Made by a program: the position numbers and the translations under genes. A stretch of 10,670 bases of DNA from Physocladia obscura (taxonomy: Eukaryota > Chytridiomycota > Chytridiomycetes > Chytridiales > Chytriomycetaceae). This document shows, one piece after another, positions 1 through 8,011 of the stretch (the first letter of the stretch is position 1; every line of letters begins with the position of its first letter). The notes under the pieces are model-generated. The model had not been told where the DNA came from. It ran no database searches and saw only the letters and a program-made list of their open reading frames with translations. The stretch is taken from assembly GCA_027596945.1 (NCBI GenBank), contig JADGJH010001325.1:1-10670 (forward strand), in the 5' to 3' direction.

Positions 1-140
1 AAGATGGTCACTCTTAGAGTTATAATGGAGAAGATACAAAAACTCTGAGAATGCTGAGCTTATGAAAAAGTGCCCAGTGATGGGATTGAACATGGTTCCA
101 TTCCACTGAACGGTGCCTTAACCACTAAGCCAAAATTTCT
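1..140 (-). repeat. tRNA-derived SINE-like element, 5' head (continues past left edge)
   Basis: Read on the minus strand, the DNA has an RNA polymerase III A-box-like stretch (TGGCTTAGTGG, plus-strand 122-132). About 40 nt further on is a B-box-like stretch (GTTCAATCCC, plus-strand 82-91). This is the internal promoter spacing of a tRNA. The would-be T stem does not pair properly (CCATG against CCATC), and the 7 nt before the A box form no acceptor stem with anything downstream. A working tRNA is therefore unlikely, and a tRNA-headed SINE or tRNA pseudogene is the better reading. The B box has lost the CpG of the usual GTTCGAATCC core. The 3' part runs off the window, so no tail or target-site duplication can be checked. 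Confidence 0.5.
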
Positions 141-275
141 ATTTCTGTTTAGAAATTTACAATTATTTATATATATATATTTACTAATGAATATTGTATA
201 TATATGTATTTACTTCTCCTGTTGTATACGTTGGAACTTGATGTGTTCAAGTTGGACATTTCACTTTTATGTTGA
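141..275. other. AT-rich spacer with short TA tract
   Basis: This stretch contains an alternating TA run at about 168-181 and a second one at about 197-206. I see no convincing gene. It separates the SINE-like head from the first readable piece of the dead gene that follows. Confidence 0.5.
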
Positions 276-2189
276 AAAGTATTACTGAGCCACAAGTCAG
301 CACATTTAAACATCCAAGAGGCACTGCCACCATCAAAAGATGCAAGCAGTTCTTTGCTTTTCACTGATTTGGATTTGACTGCACCTGCATCAAAAACCAA
401 GGACCTGCCAAAACCTACACATGCGTTTCTTGAACATAATACTTGGCTGAATTTGTATCATCAGAAAGACTGGAATTATATTGCTAGCACTTTCATTTTA
501 AACTCTACAATTCTAACCAATTTAGTTTAGATTCCAAATTCTTCCATATGCTTCTGAGCTTTCCCTCAAAGCAGTTGAAACCTTTGGAGATCTTCCAATT
601 GCTGTGCCTCAAGATTGTATCACATCATACACCAATGAGTCCACTGGAATTAAAGTGATTTGCATGCCTTATTTTTTCCAAGATCATCCATAATTTGAAG
701 CCACATTGTTTTCATTTGACCATTCAACATTGCCATGATGAAAGCAATGATTGCATCCCCCTCTTGCCATATTGTATTCATTGGAAATGCCAGAATTGGC
801 AAGTTGTATATGCAGCTTATAATACTTCTGTGGTGAGAACTTAAAGAGCCACCACCTCTGAGAGTTGACTGGAACAACTTTTTGGATAGTATTCATGTGA
901 TTGTGCAACTAGAACACAGTTGGCAGATGGATTTGTTCTTCAAGAAGGATAGTCAGCACTGCCAAATTGAACATTTGAATCAACCTCTCCAGTTGAAATT
1001 GGATTCTCCTGTATGAATTTTTTGTATCTAAAGATGAGATTCATGACAGTAACATTACTGACAGTTGCATGTGGGCCACAGTTTTGCTGTTGCCAGCATG
1101 GTACAAGGAATTTTCGAAAGCCAGTGCCACCAAATACATGGAATGTCTCAACAACAATGAACTCCTGTCCATGGCCCCTGTGTTAAATCATGGACTGGAA
1201 GCCAACAACCTATTGAAGGATCTTTTCAAAAGAGATTCTGTTCTAGGCAAATCAGATTATTTGGCCCATTCCTGCGTCCTGTATTGCCCACAAACATAGA
1301 TACCTTGCAAGGTGAAGTGGTAAAACAAAAAATGGCCTTGAGTAGCATGAAATTGGAGGATTTGTTAAAAGCATGGAATATCCTGGAAAATAATGAATCT
1401 GATGTGTGATTACATTCTGCAAATTTTGCTCATTATTGATGACCAAGGAAAGCTCAACACTTACAGTCTGAAGGCAACAAGCAACCAAGTGAAGGAAAAA
1501 TTGGGTGATCTGTTGTTTCAAACAAATGTCAAAGACCTGAGAAAGCAATTTGTAACATATAATCAAAACCTGGGTGATGCAACCACAGCAGAAAAAAGGA
1601 CAATACCAACGGTTCTGGAAACGTTTTTTGTCAAGCATGCCATTCAGAAAGATGATACACGTTGGAAGCATTAGATGGTAGCAGCTACAAAGTTCTTGTC
1701 AGTTAGCTGCACTGTGGAATGGAAATCCTTCTCTTTGAATGTCACTGACAAAAATCCATTGAAAACCCAACGTATGCTGGCATTGTTGCATCACCAGGCA
1801 TAATTTTCTACATGAATGGCAGTGTTTACCCATTTGTTGACTACTTCTGGTATGATTTTGTTACAAAAATGCTCAATGCACGGCAAGCATTGAAATTGTT
1901 TAATTGCCATCAAAAGACTGTTGAGGCATGTCAGAGAATGTTGGTAAACCTTAAAATGCCTCCTGGTCAGAAACTGGCGATCAACATGATATTGCTGCCT
2001 TCCCAAGCTGATGGATATGTGATTGGAACAAGAAAATTATTCTCAAATGTTGGAAGCTATGCAGCAGAAATTAAGAAAATCTGTGAGGAGTTGGAATTTT
2101 GTGTTATCAAGATATGTGAAACAATAAACAATAGTTGTAATGTGCTGAATACATTGTTAATATTAAACATGTATTTAAAATGTATTTGA
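276..2189 (+). pseudogene. Degraded Crinkler/RHS-like P-loop NTPase gene (relic)
   Basis: A chain of plus-strand open pieces in changing frames reads like one old protein: 276-527, 747-1013 (one TGA at 834), 1069-1299, 1311-1406, about 1410-1671, and 1812-2189. At 783-806 the peptide is GNARIGKL, a Walker A motif in which the final Ser/Thr has become Leu. The piece at 1069-1299 has a YKEFSKASATKYMECL stretch followed by ELLSMAP. This resembles the sensor-like region after the ATPase core of Crinkler (CRN) and RHS-type proteins. The piece around 1375-1406 ends in ENNESDV. No N-terminal ubiquitin-like CRN header is visible. Stops at 834, 1014 and 1407 are all TGA, as CGA decay would give. Family assignment rests on remembered motif patterns; I see the broken frames directly. 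An unrelated transposon-encoded NTPase is the main alternative. Confidence 0.5.
783..806 (+). other. Walker A motif with Ser/Thr replaced by Leu
   Basis: The codons read Gly-Asn-Ala-Arg-Ile-Gly-Lys-Leu, with TTG at 804-806. A functional P-loop ends GK[S/T] because the hydroxyl coordinates magnesium. TTG is one CpG transition away from TCG (Ser). This fits loss of function by methylation-linked decay in the surrounding relic. Confidence 0.55.
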
Positions 2190-2199
2190 AATTTCAAAT
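2184..2199. repeat. 16-bp perfect palindrome
   Basis: The sequence ATTTGAAATTTCAAAT equals its own reverse complement. It lies at the end of the dead NTPase-like gene, among similar TTTGAA/TTCAAA words. A longer palindrome with the same ATTTGAAA core occurs at 10173-10193. It may be a decayed terminal inverted repeat, or just AT-rich coincidence. Confidence 0.45.
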
Positions 2200-2808
2200 G
2201 CATTCAAAATTTTTAAAATGGATTTTTTTAATTTTTAATGCATTATCTGTCATAATCATTAGGTAAGTTCTTTTTATAGGATCTTTAAGCCTATGATGTT
2301 TAAATTCTAAGTAACGGCTTATGAAAACTCTGGGACATGGGGCGCGCGATTGTCAAGATTTTCTCCTTAAAAAATCATTCTCAATCTTTTCTCTTTATTG
2401 AAAACACAACACAGGGATCATAAAACAATTCTAAAATTATCTAAATTATGAATTCATTTCATATTTTCTTAATGTAATAGAATCTATTTTATAAATTCTG
2501 GATTCATTTTAAATTAGGAAAGTTACAGAAAGCGTAATTATTCATAGAGGTACTTTTCAAATTTCCAAATTCATTATGTATCATTAGGTTTCTGTGAATT
2601 TTCTGATGTATACAACTCTGTTGTGAGAGATATGTATCAAAGAAGGTGAAATAAATCTTTGTTCATTAATTTAAGTTTTATTCTGTTATTTTTAAATGAA
2701 AGAAATAACTTTATTTATTGTTAGTCTGGCTAGCACCTAAATTTAAAAAGAGGAATACAAGTAAAATAATAGCATTTCGTCGAACTTTTTTTTTCTTTGT
2801 TTCAACAG
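2190..2808. other. AT-rich spacer upstream of the RING gene
   Basis: No supportable gene lies here. The left part carries a 16-bp perfect palindrome at 2184-2199, followed by A/T runs. An isolated group of three CpGs (GGCGCGCGA) lies at 2341-2349. From about 2765 the CpG content rises to the level of the genes. A polypyrimidine run at 2786-2802 followed by CAG at 2806-2808 stands directly against the start codon of the next gene. It looks like a 3' splice site, so part of this spacer may be a 5' UTR intron. Confidence 0.5.
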
Positions 2809-4847
2809 ATGGATAGATCGTTGGCAACAAGCCCAGCAAGTTTTGAAACACTCCTTGAAAGTGCACGACAAAGAGTCGCAAACCTGATGGAAGGTTTTTG
2901 ATAACTATTTGTTTCACTTCATCGTTTTAGACAGCAAATAATAACATTGTTCACTGAAAGAAGCGCGTGTTCTTGAAAATCAACTGGATATTGTGAACCC
3001 AACACTCCGGACAGCAAATCAATCGCGAAATCGCAGCGCCACACGAGAGCAATACAAAACTGCACCAAGAAGCCGAAATTTATCTTCCGCGACTGTATCT
3101 ACTTATGCTGATCTTGCAGAGATTGCAAAAAATGACACGCCATTGTCAATTCAGTCATCATCATCAATAAGAAAATTATCTTCAAGATGCGACGTATTAT
3201 CTTCACGTTTAGGAACAGCAACACAGCGTGACTTTAAAGGGGCTTCTAAAACTTGGAATCCAAACTACGATTTTGAAACATTTGGTAACTCAAATTAAAT
3301 CTAAAAACATGATTAATTTATTGAACAATGATACACATATACATTTTTTTTGACACACAGCCACAATATGTGACCAAAATGTCAACATTCCTACTTCCTC
3401 ATCCTGTTCTTTATCCACTTTGTCCTCAGCCTCGCACGAAAGCGCAATTAAATTATCGCAACGGCGTATATCGGAAATTCAAGATATACTTGCAAATAAA
3501 TCCACATCAGAATCACAGCAGCGCACAGTCTACGATTCTTCAAAATATGGAAAAAATTTTCGAGAACGACACGGACAAGAATCTATCGGTAGTTGCAACA
3601 GTTATTTAACAGCCGATGCGGTCACTGAACGCCGGAAACTGGCAGTTTCAAAAAGTTTGAATTCCTCCTGTCGAACTGTTTCAAATAATTTCCCTACCAC
3701 CACAACTTCCAGCACCAATGCAGAAAGTCAACCAAATAGTCAATCAGAAAATACAAGCTCACAACTTCTTGATTTCGACACAAATGCTTCTACAGCAAGA
3801 ATAATATCTCCATTGTACCGCCACCGTCAACAACAACGACAACAACAGTGTCGGGATCGAACGGCATTGCAACGAGACGTTTTGTCACGATATGGGCAGA
3901 TTCGAGAAATACGCGGGACTACAATAAACATGCGTCGCGAAAGTAGTAGTGGCAGTAGCAACACTAGCACTGGGGATGTAACGGGAGAAAAAATCACATT
4001 ATTATCTTCAGCGAATCAATTTCGCCCTATCGACGCGCTATTGGGAAGATTACGTGATTCATCTGTTTGTCGACCTGTTCTTGGAGACATGTTAGGAAAT
4101 ATTCCTGAGCAAGAATTAGAGACAGGCCAAATTCACGATGACTGCAGTCATGCTACCGATGGAAACTTAAGCGATGAAGATTATGACGGAGAGTTATGGT
4201 ATCGTAGCGTTTTCGGATCGCATGGGTCTGTTGGAGGGAATGTTTACGGATATGCAGGCGGGGTTGGATATACACCAAATTATGGATTAGTACATGATGA
4301 CGAGACTCCAGTGCAAAGACTGTTGAGACGGTATAATGAAGGTTCAAGTGGATTTGATCTCAATGTATTGAGTAGATATATTGGCGTTGATCGTGTCGGA
4401 GAGGAGGCTAACATTCAAAACTTAACGATAGGAACCGATGGAAATGAAACGACTGAAAGTCTAACACAACAATTAACGCAACTGTCCGAGCAATCAATGA
4501 TGGATTTAATTAATGAAGCTGATAGCAGTATCAGCAGCGATGGAGAAAGCGTCTTAGACAGCCACGAAATTTCAGTGGATATGATCGAATCTTTATTGGA
4601 AATTCTTCAAGCTCCTATTACCGCAGTCGGCGCTTCTGATCTAGAAATCAGTAAGCTTCCTGTTCAAATAATCAGCACAACACGTCACATGGATTCTTGC
4701 TGTCCAATATGTTTGGTTGAATTTGCAACAGGTGACACGGCGCTTGAATATCCTGGATGCCTTCACAACTATCACCAGACCTGTCTTTCTGAATGGTTAA
4801 AAGTGTCACGCAAATGTCCAACCTGCCGGCGGGAACTGGAAACTTAA
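2809..4847 (+). CDS. RING-H2 finger protein, probable E3 ubiquitin ligase (3 exons, 631 aa)
   Basis: Proposed exons are 2809-2893, 2961-3284 and 3361-4847. They join in phase to 1896 nt, 631 codons plus stop. Exon 1 supplies the only ATG before deep exon 3, which supports this start. The C terminus (residues 580-631) is a RING-H2 finger: C584-x2-C587, C603-x-H605, H608, C611, C622-x2-C625, with CPIC, the E2-facing Trp615 and a CPTCRREL end. The preceding SDLEISKLPV linker resembles that of RNF126/Praja-like ligases. Such proteins bring ubiquitin-loaded E2 enzymes to substrates. The rest is Ser/Thr/Gln-rich and probably disordered. A short helical stretch (ARQRVANLM, then ARVLENQLD) lies near residues 18-38, and a Gly/Tyr-rich patch lies mid-protein. 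No membrane segment or signal peptide is seen. Substrate and ortholog are unknown. The gene is sure, the RING very sure, and exon 1 and the first acceptor less so. Confidence 0.8.
2894..2960 (+). other. Intron 1 of RING gene (67 nt, phase 1)
   Basis: The donor is GAAG|GTTTTTG and the acceptor is CTGAAAG|AAGCG. The frame of exon 1 closes at a TGA (2899) and the frame of exon 2 is blocked upstream by TAATAA (2939-2944). A splice is therefore needed between them. The nicer acceptor TTTTAG at 2930 has the right phase but runs into the TAA at 2939. The AAAG acceptor at 2960 is weak in sequence but restores the frame and yields a continuous helix-like stretch. This is the least certain junction of the gene. 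Confidence 0.55.
3285..3360 (+). other. Intron 2 of RING gene (76 nt, phase 1)
   Basis: The donor is TTTG|GTAACT at 3285. The acceptor is CACACAG at 3354-3360, preceded by a run of T. Without splicing, exon 2 stops at 3296-3298. A second acceptor, TTTGTCCTCAG, ends at 3429 and is in the same phase. Its use would drop 23 Ser/Thr-rich codons (3361-3429) without changing the frame. I chose the first because its intron length matches the others here and the 69 nt between are open. Confidence 0.7.
4690..4844 (+). other. RING-H2 zinc finger coding segment
   Basis: The eight metal ligands follow C-x2-C-x15-C-x-H-x2-H-x2-C-x10-C-x2-C, the C3H2C3 pattern that binds two zinc ions in a cross-brace. The Ile between the first pair, the Trp four residues after the sixth ligand and the Pro after the seventh are the usual E2-contact positions. 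All are present, so the finger should be active. Confidence 0.9.
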
Positions 4848-5640
4848 AGCTTATCTGGAGTGAAACTAGTCGCTGATTTTTTTTTTCCTTTTGTTTTTTG
4901 TTTTCAAAACGAATTTTCGTTTTTGTAAGTTTCTTTAGTTTTTTTAGTTTTTTTTTTTCCAATTTGCTACAAAAGCAAAGCCAAAACGCAGCTTTCTCGC
5001 ACAATCTAAAAGGAAAATATGAGTAAAAGAAGTACTCTGTAGCAGAATTCATTAATCGATCGCGTGCACTCTCAATTCCCGTGTACGTCGGTAAAGAGTG
5101 CTCTGCACTGAATGATTTAAAGTAAATGAAAAAGAGCAAAAAAGAACAGGTGGCCAATTAGTGACTCTCTCGCGAAATACCGGCGTGCAGCCACTTAAGC
5201 TACTGAACCACACCGAAATTGTAGTTTTTCAGTACTTACTTAACCTTCCGTTTTCCATATAAGAAACATTTAAACTTTGGTAGATGTTTACAGTTGAAAT
5301 TCAAATAATTTGTGGAACCCAGCAATGAAATGCAAATAAGAAAATAGAGACTAGTAATTTTTACTAAAATTCAAGTCTGAATCTTTTTGGGCAAGAGTGA
5401 AGTCGAAGAGTGGAGAATTGATGTTATCAACTGTTTCACATCATTTAAAGTAAAATGCAGCTGAAAATTCACAAATAATATTTGGATTCATGATTCACTC
5501 TTTTGTTATAGAAAATAATATGGAAAGAGGCCATATATTGCAGCTACTTGAAATTTTATTGCTTTCGCTTTGAGATTAACTTTATAAATTTGCTATTCCA
5601 ATACGTAATTTCTTTGGGGAAATATTAAAAACACTTGTTT
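4848..5640. other. 3' region of RING gene and intergenic spacer with CpG-rich patch
   Basis: Runs of T occupy about 4880-4960, just after the RING stop. They probably belong to the 3' UTR or transcript end, but no canonical AATAAA stands there. A more GC-rich patch at about 5050-5190 keeps many CpGs (CGATCGCG, TACGTCGG, CTCTCGCG, ACCGGCG). It also has a CCAAT pentamer at 5154-5158. It may be part of the promoter region of the downstream regulator gene. From 5230 to 5640 the DNA is AT-rich and I see no gene. Confidence 0.45.
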
Positions 5641-5757
5641 TTTTTTTAATTTGCATGGCTACAGGATATCAGGGATACATGAATTCAGTTTTTCTGTTTC
5701 TTGAAAATCCCTGCTCTCAAGAAAATTCGTTCCTTTTTTTTGTGATTCGTTTTGATT

Positions 5758-5770
5758 CCGCACGAACCCG
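5758..5770 (+). promoter_or_regulatory. CCG-N7-CCG site, candidate autoregulatory element
   Basis: The bases are CCG CACGAAC CCG, starting 151 bp upstream of the start codon of the Zn2Cys6/PAS regulator. They lie in a GC-rich patch with further CCG/CGG triplets (5774-5777, 5786-5788, 5795-5800, 5807-5812). Zn2Cys6 dimers bind paired CCG/CGG triplets. As I recall, the CCG-N7-CCG form is the one described for Aspergillus AcuK/AcuM targets, so self-regulation is possible. The patch is rich enough in CCG that a chance match is also credible. Confidence 0.4.
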
Positions 5771-5850
5771 AAACCGGAACAGTCTCGGGACAACCCGCCG
5801 TGCTCGCCGCCGTGAAACCCGAGTGCCACAATACAATCTCAACATAGCGT

Positions 5851-5894
5851 AAGCATAACATAAGCTTAACTTAAGCTTAACTGAAGTTAATCTT
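5851..5894 (+). repeat. Four 11-bp tandem repeats in the 5' leader
   Basis: Successive units AAGCATAACAT, AAGCTTAACTT, AAGCTTAACTG and AAGTTAATCTT run head to tail. They end 14 bp before the ATG of the regulator gene. The middle copies form the palindrome TTAAGCTTAA. The array lies in the 5' UTR or in a possible 56-nt leader intron (GTAAGC at 5849 to ATAG at 5904). No known factor site was recognised. Confidence 0.65.
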
Positions 5895-5908
5895 ATTCGA
5901 ATAGCGCA

Positions 5909-7420
5909 ATGGATACTCACAACATGCAGCCTTCTCTGGATCCCATCGCTATCGAGCCGCAAAAGAAACCTAAACGCAAAAAGGTAACACAAGCTTGTGT
6001 GTTTTGTCGGCGAAGCCACATGACATGCGGTAAGTGGGGCAGTAGAATCCGCAATGAATAGATAATCGAGTCCCGGTTAGCATCTGTTTGTGCTGATAAC
6101 GAACTGATAACAGACGATGGGCGGCCATGTCAGCGTTGTATCAGGCGCAAAATTGGGCATATGTGCACTAACGAACCAACGCCGGCCCAGCAGAAGGAAT
6201 ACCACACGCAGCACAGCCAGATTCACAGCCAGATCCAGAGCCAAATACAGAGCCAGTTTCAGAGCCAAGTGCAATCTGGACAAACCCCGGCAAACAATCA
6301 AGGCGCAATCCTTTATGCCAACGCCGCAAACTTCCTGGTAAATAACTCCGGCGCAACTGCGCAAAATCCGGGTACGCCGCATCTCGATCTTATTGCTGCG
6401 ACGACTGGCGCTTCAGCTTCCGATTCCCCGGCGCAGCTCTTTGCCCCAACTTTACTGTCGCAAAATCTGTCCCAAAATCTGCCGCTGACTCAAAATTATA
6501 GTCACATGATGGGCAACGAACTCACAATTATCAATGATTTTCTCGCGTCTCTCGAAACCCCTGCAACTCAACAACTGCAGCAACAGCAACTTATGCAACA
6601 TCCAAAACCACAACAGCAGCAGCAACAACCACCACAACAACGCCATCGGAACGGACAGCAACAACACACATCGTTAGTAGACAGAGGTAGCTCAAGCACT
6701 CCAACAGCAATTCAGCCCCAGCAAACAGAAGCCCTCTCATCAACTGAACGGTTTGTTCTCACAGCCGCCGACCCCACGACCATAGGATCCGGCGAAGACC
6801 GCCTAAACCAAGTGATAAGTGCCAAATTCGAAGCTGGTCTGCTGAAACCTTACAACTACATCAACTCATACAAAAAACTCAATGCTTGGATGGAGACCCA
6901 TATGTCTCCAACAAGCCGTACACGAATTCTAAATGTAATGGGCTTGTTCCGACCACGATTCCAGTGGGTCGCGCAACGGCTCACGGATATGGACCTAGTT
7001 CTTGTAGAAGAAGCGTTTGAACGTATGCTTCTAGAATATGACCGCGTTTTCTCGAGCATGGGGATTCCGTCGTGTTTGTGGCGGCGGACCGGGGAGATTT
7101 GGAAATGTAATAAGGAGTTTGCGCAACTTGTTGGCATTCCAATGGATCAGTTGAAAGAAGGGAGGCTTAGCATTTATGAACTCATGAGTGAAGAGAGTGC
7201 AGTTAATTATTGGGAAAAGTATGGGAATATTGCGTTTGATGCCGGACAGAAGGCGATCCTTACCAGTTGTATTTTGAAAAAGCCAGATGATGATGGGGTT
7301 GCAGCTGCATTGCGGACTGCACGTGAAGGTGTCAACTGTTGTTTTAGTTTCACGATTCGTCGTGACCGGTATAGCATTCCAATAATTATTGCTGGAAACT
7401 TTCTGCCAACAAACAAATGA
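5909..7420 (+). CDS. Zn2Cys6 transcription factor with C-terminal PAS domain, Ert1/AcuK/Rds2 family (2 exons, 475 aa)
   Basis: Exons 5909-6029 and 6114-7420 join to 475 codons plus stop. Residues 19-25 (KKPKRKK) are a basic nuclear-import-like cluster. Residues 30-58 form a Zn2Cys6 cluster: C30-x2-C33-x6-C40-x5-C46-x2-C49-x8-C58. Residues 75-95 are SQIQ-type repeats, and residues 193-225 are Gln-rich. Residues 287-345 (including THMSPTSRTRIL and LFRPRFQWV) and a PAS domain to the C terminus (LEYDRVFSSMG, WRRTGEIWKCNKEF, then CFSFTIRRDRYSIPIIIAG) follow the layout of Ert1, AcuK/AcuM and Rds2. These nuclear factors switch on gluconeogenic genes such as PEP carboxykinase and fructose-1,6-bisphosphatase on non-fermentable carbon. 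The start gives the basic cluster ahead of the finger; Met6 is an alternative. Which paralogue it is cannot be decided from the sequence alone. No damage is seen. Confidence 0.9.
6030..6113 (+). other. Intron of Zn2Cys6/PAS gene (84 nt, phase 1)
   Basis: The donor GTAAGT at 6030-6035 is canonical. The acceptor is AACAG ending at 6113. The branch-like word CTGATAAC occurs twice, at 6093-6100 and 6104-6111; the first is better placed. The intron falls right after the third Cys codon of the zinc cluster, so splicing is needed to build the finger. Unspliced, the first exon's frame stops at 6031-6033 (TAA). Confidence 0.92.
6212..6271 (+). repeat. Five 12-bp in-frame tandem repeats coding for SQIQ-like units
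   Basis: Units of the type CAGAGCCAGATC repeat five times with small changes. They encode Ser-Gln-Ile-His/Gln-type tetrapeptides just after the zinc cluster. The 12-bp period keeps the frame, so copy number could vary between strains without breaking the gene. Confidence 0.75.
6567..6667 (+). repeat. CAA/CAG-rich glutamine tract
   Basis: Mixed CAA and CAG codons encode a Gln-rich segment broken by Leu, Pro, His and Arg. Such tracts are common in fungal regulators as flexible or activating segments. The mixed codons suggest an old tract, not a recently expanded one. Confidence 0.7.
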
Positions 7421-7730
7421 AAGCGTTCCTTTCTGTCTTCTTTATTTTTTTCTCCATAAACTCAGTATTTTCTTTTACTGTTGTCCAGATTCAGAAATAG
7501 ACCAAATTGAACTATTACATTTATCACTTACGCTTTTTTATTCCAAAACGGATTTCCTTCAGCCTTCGCTTTCACGGTATAAGATGACTTTTGACAACAA
7601 AAAATTTGAGTTATAAATATTTCATGTACAGCACCAAACTGAAGTATCAGGATGGAATTTAATGAGATGTTAAGCATTATCTGCTTCTTTATGCTCCTCA
7701 ATGTTCTGTTGTGCCGGAAATAAATTATTT
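7421..7730 (+). other. Probable 3' UTR and transcript end of the Zn2Cys6/PAS gene
   Basis: This stretch is T-rich after the stop and keeps a few CpGs up to about 7715. An AATAAA hexamer lies at 7719-7724, about 300 nt past the stop, and could be a polyadenylation signal. CpG depletion begins at about this point, so it also marks the right edge of the gene-bearing island. Confidence 0.4.
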
Positions 7731-8011
7731 GTGTTCATGTTGACCAAACTCTATTATTCATAATTTATAGATCCATCAGTTTTCACCGTCTTCCATTTGA
7801 ACTAATTAAGGTTTTTTTCATACTTCATGTGTATGCTTGACTTTGTCAAGCATTTGTCTTATTTCTGTGTTGTCATTGCCACATTGCCTGTATTGAAAAA
7901 GCACAAATAGTCCAATTTAACTCTTGCTTCCCAGCATCTCATCTGTAATTGTTACTGCATACTAGTCAACTCAATCATACTTAATGGGATAAGAAGCAAT
8001 TATTTTGACTC
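7731..8011. other. CpG-poor decayed DNA, no gene recognised
   Basis: Only one CpG is present and no long open frame. A perfect 9-bp inverted repeat with a 3-nt loop (ATGCTTGAC-ttt-GTCAAGCAT) lies at 7833-7853. No terminator or RNA gene context was found for it. Confidence 0.4.

Larger units (their letters stand above)
2765..7720. other. CpG-retaining island carrying both intact genes
   Basis: By hand count, 3901-4860 has about 47 CpGs (49 per kb). By contrast, 1-2280 has about 11 (5 per kb) and 7681-10670 about 9 (3 per kb). Within the island the AT-rich spacer 5220-5740 is poorer, so the contrast is strongest for exons and the promoter-like patches. The edges given are approximate. Confidence 0.7.

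Noticed and set aside
74..139. Functional tRNA gene on the minus strand
   Set aside because: A-box and B-box words are present but acceptor and T stems do not pair, so only a SINE-like or pseudogene call is supported.
4672..5157. 161-codon minus-strand open frame
   Set aside because: It lies antisense to the RING finger and then runs through A/T homopolymers giving Lys/Phe-rich low-complexity peptide; no motif supports it.
5655..5852. Separate small plus-strand gene
   Set aside because: The peptide comes from T runs and a CCG-rich leader, with no recognisable motif. It is kept only as a possible N-terminal extension under findings.
5717..6019. 100-codon minus-strand open frame over the promoter and exon 1 of the regulator
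   Set aside because: It is antisense to the zinc-cluster exon and its Arg/Ser/Leu-rich composition reflects the CCG-rich leader.
6077..6382. Minus-strand and alternative plus-strand frames over the 12-bp repeats
   Set aside because: They are shadows of the repetitive coding sequence of the Zn2Cys6/PAS gene.
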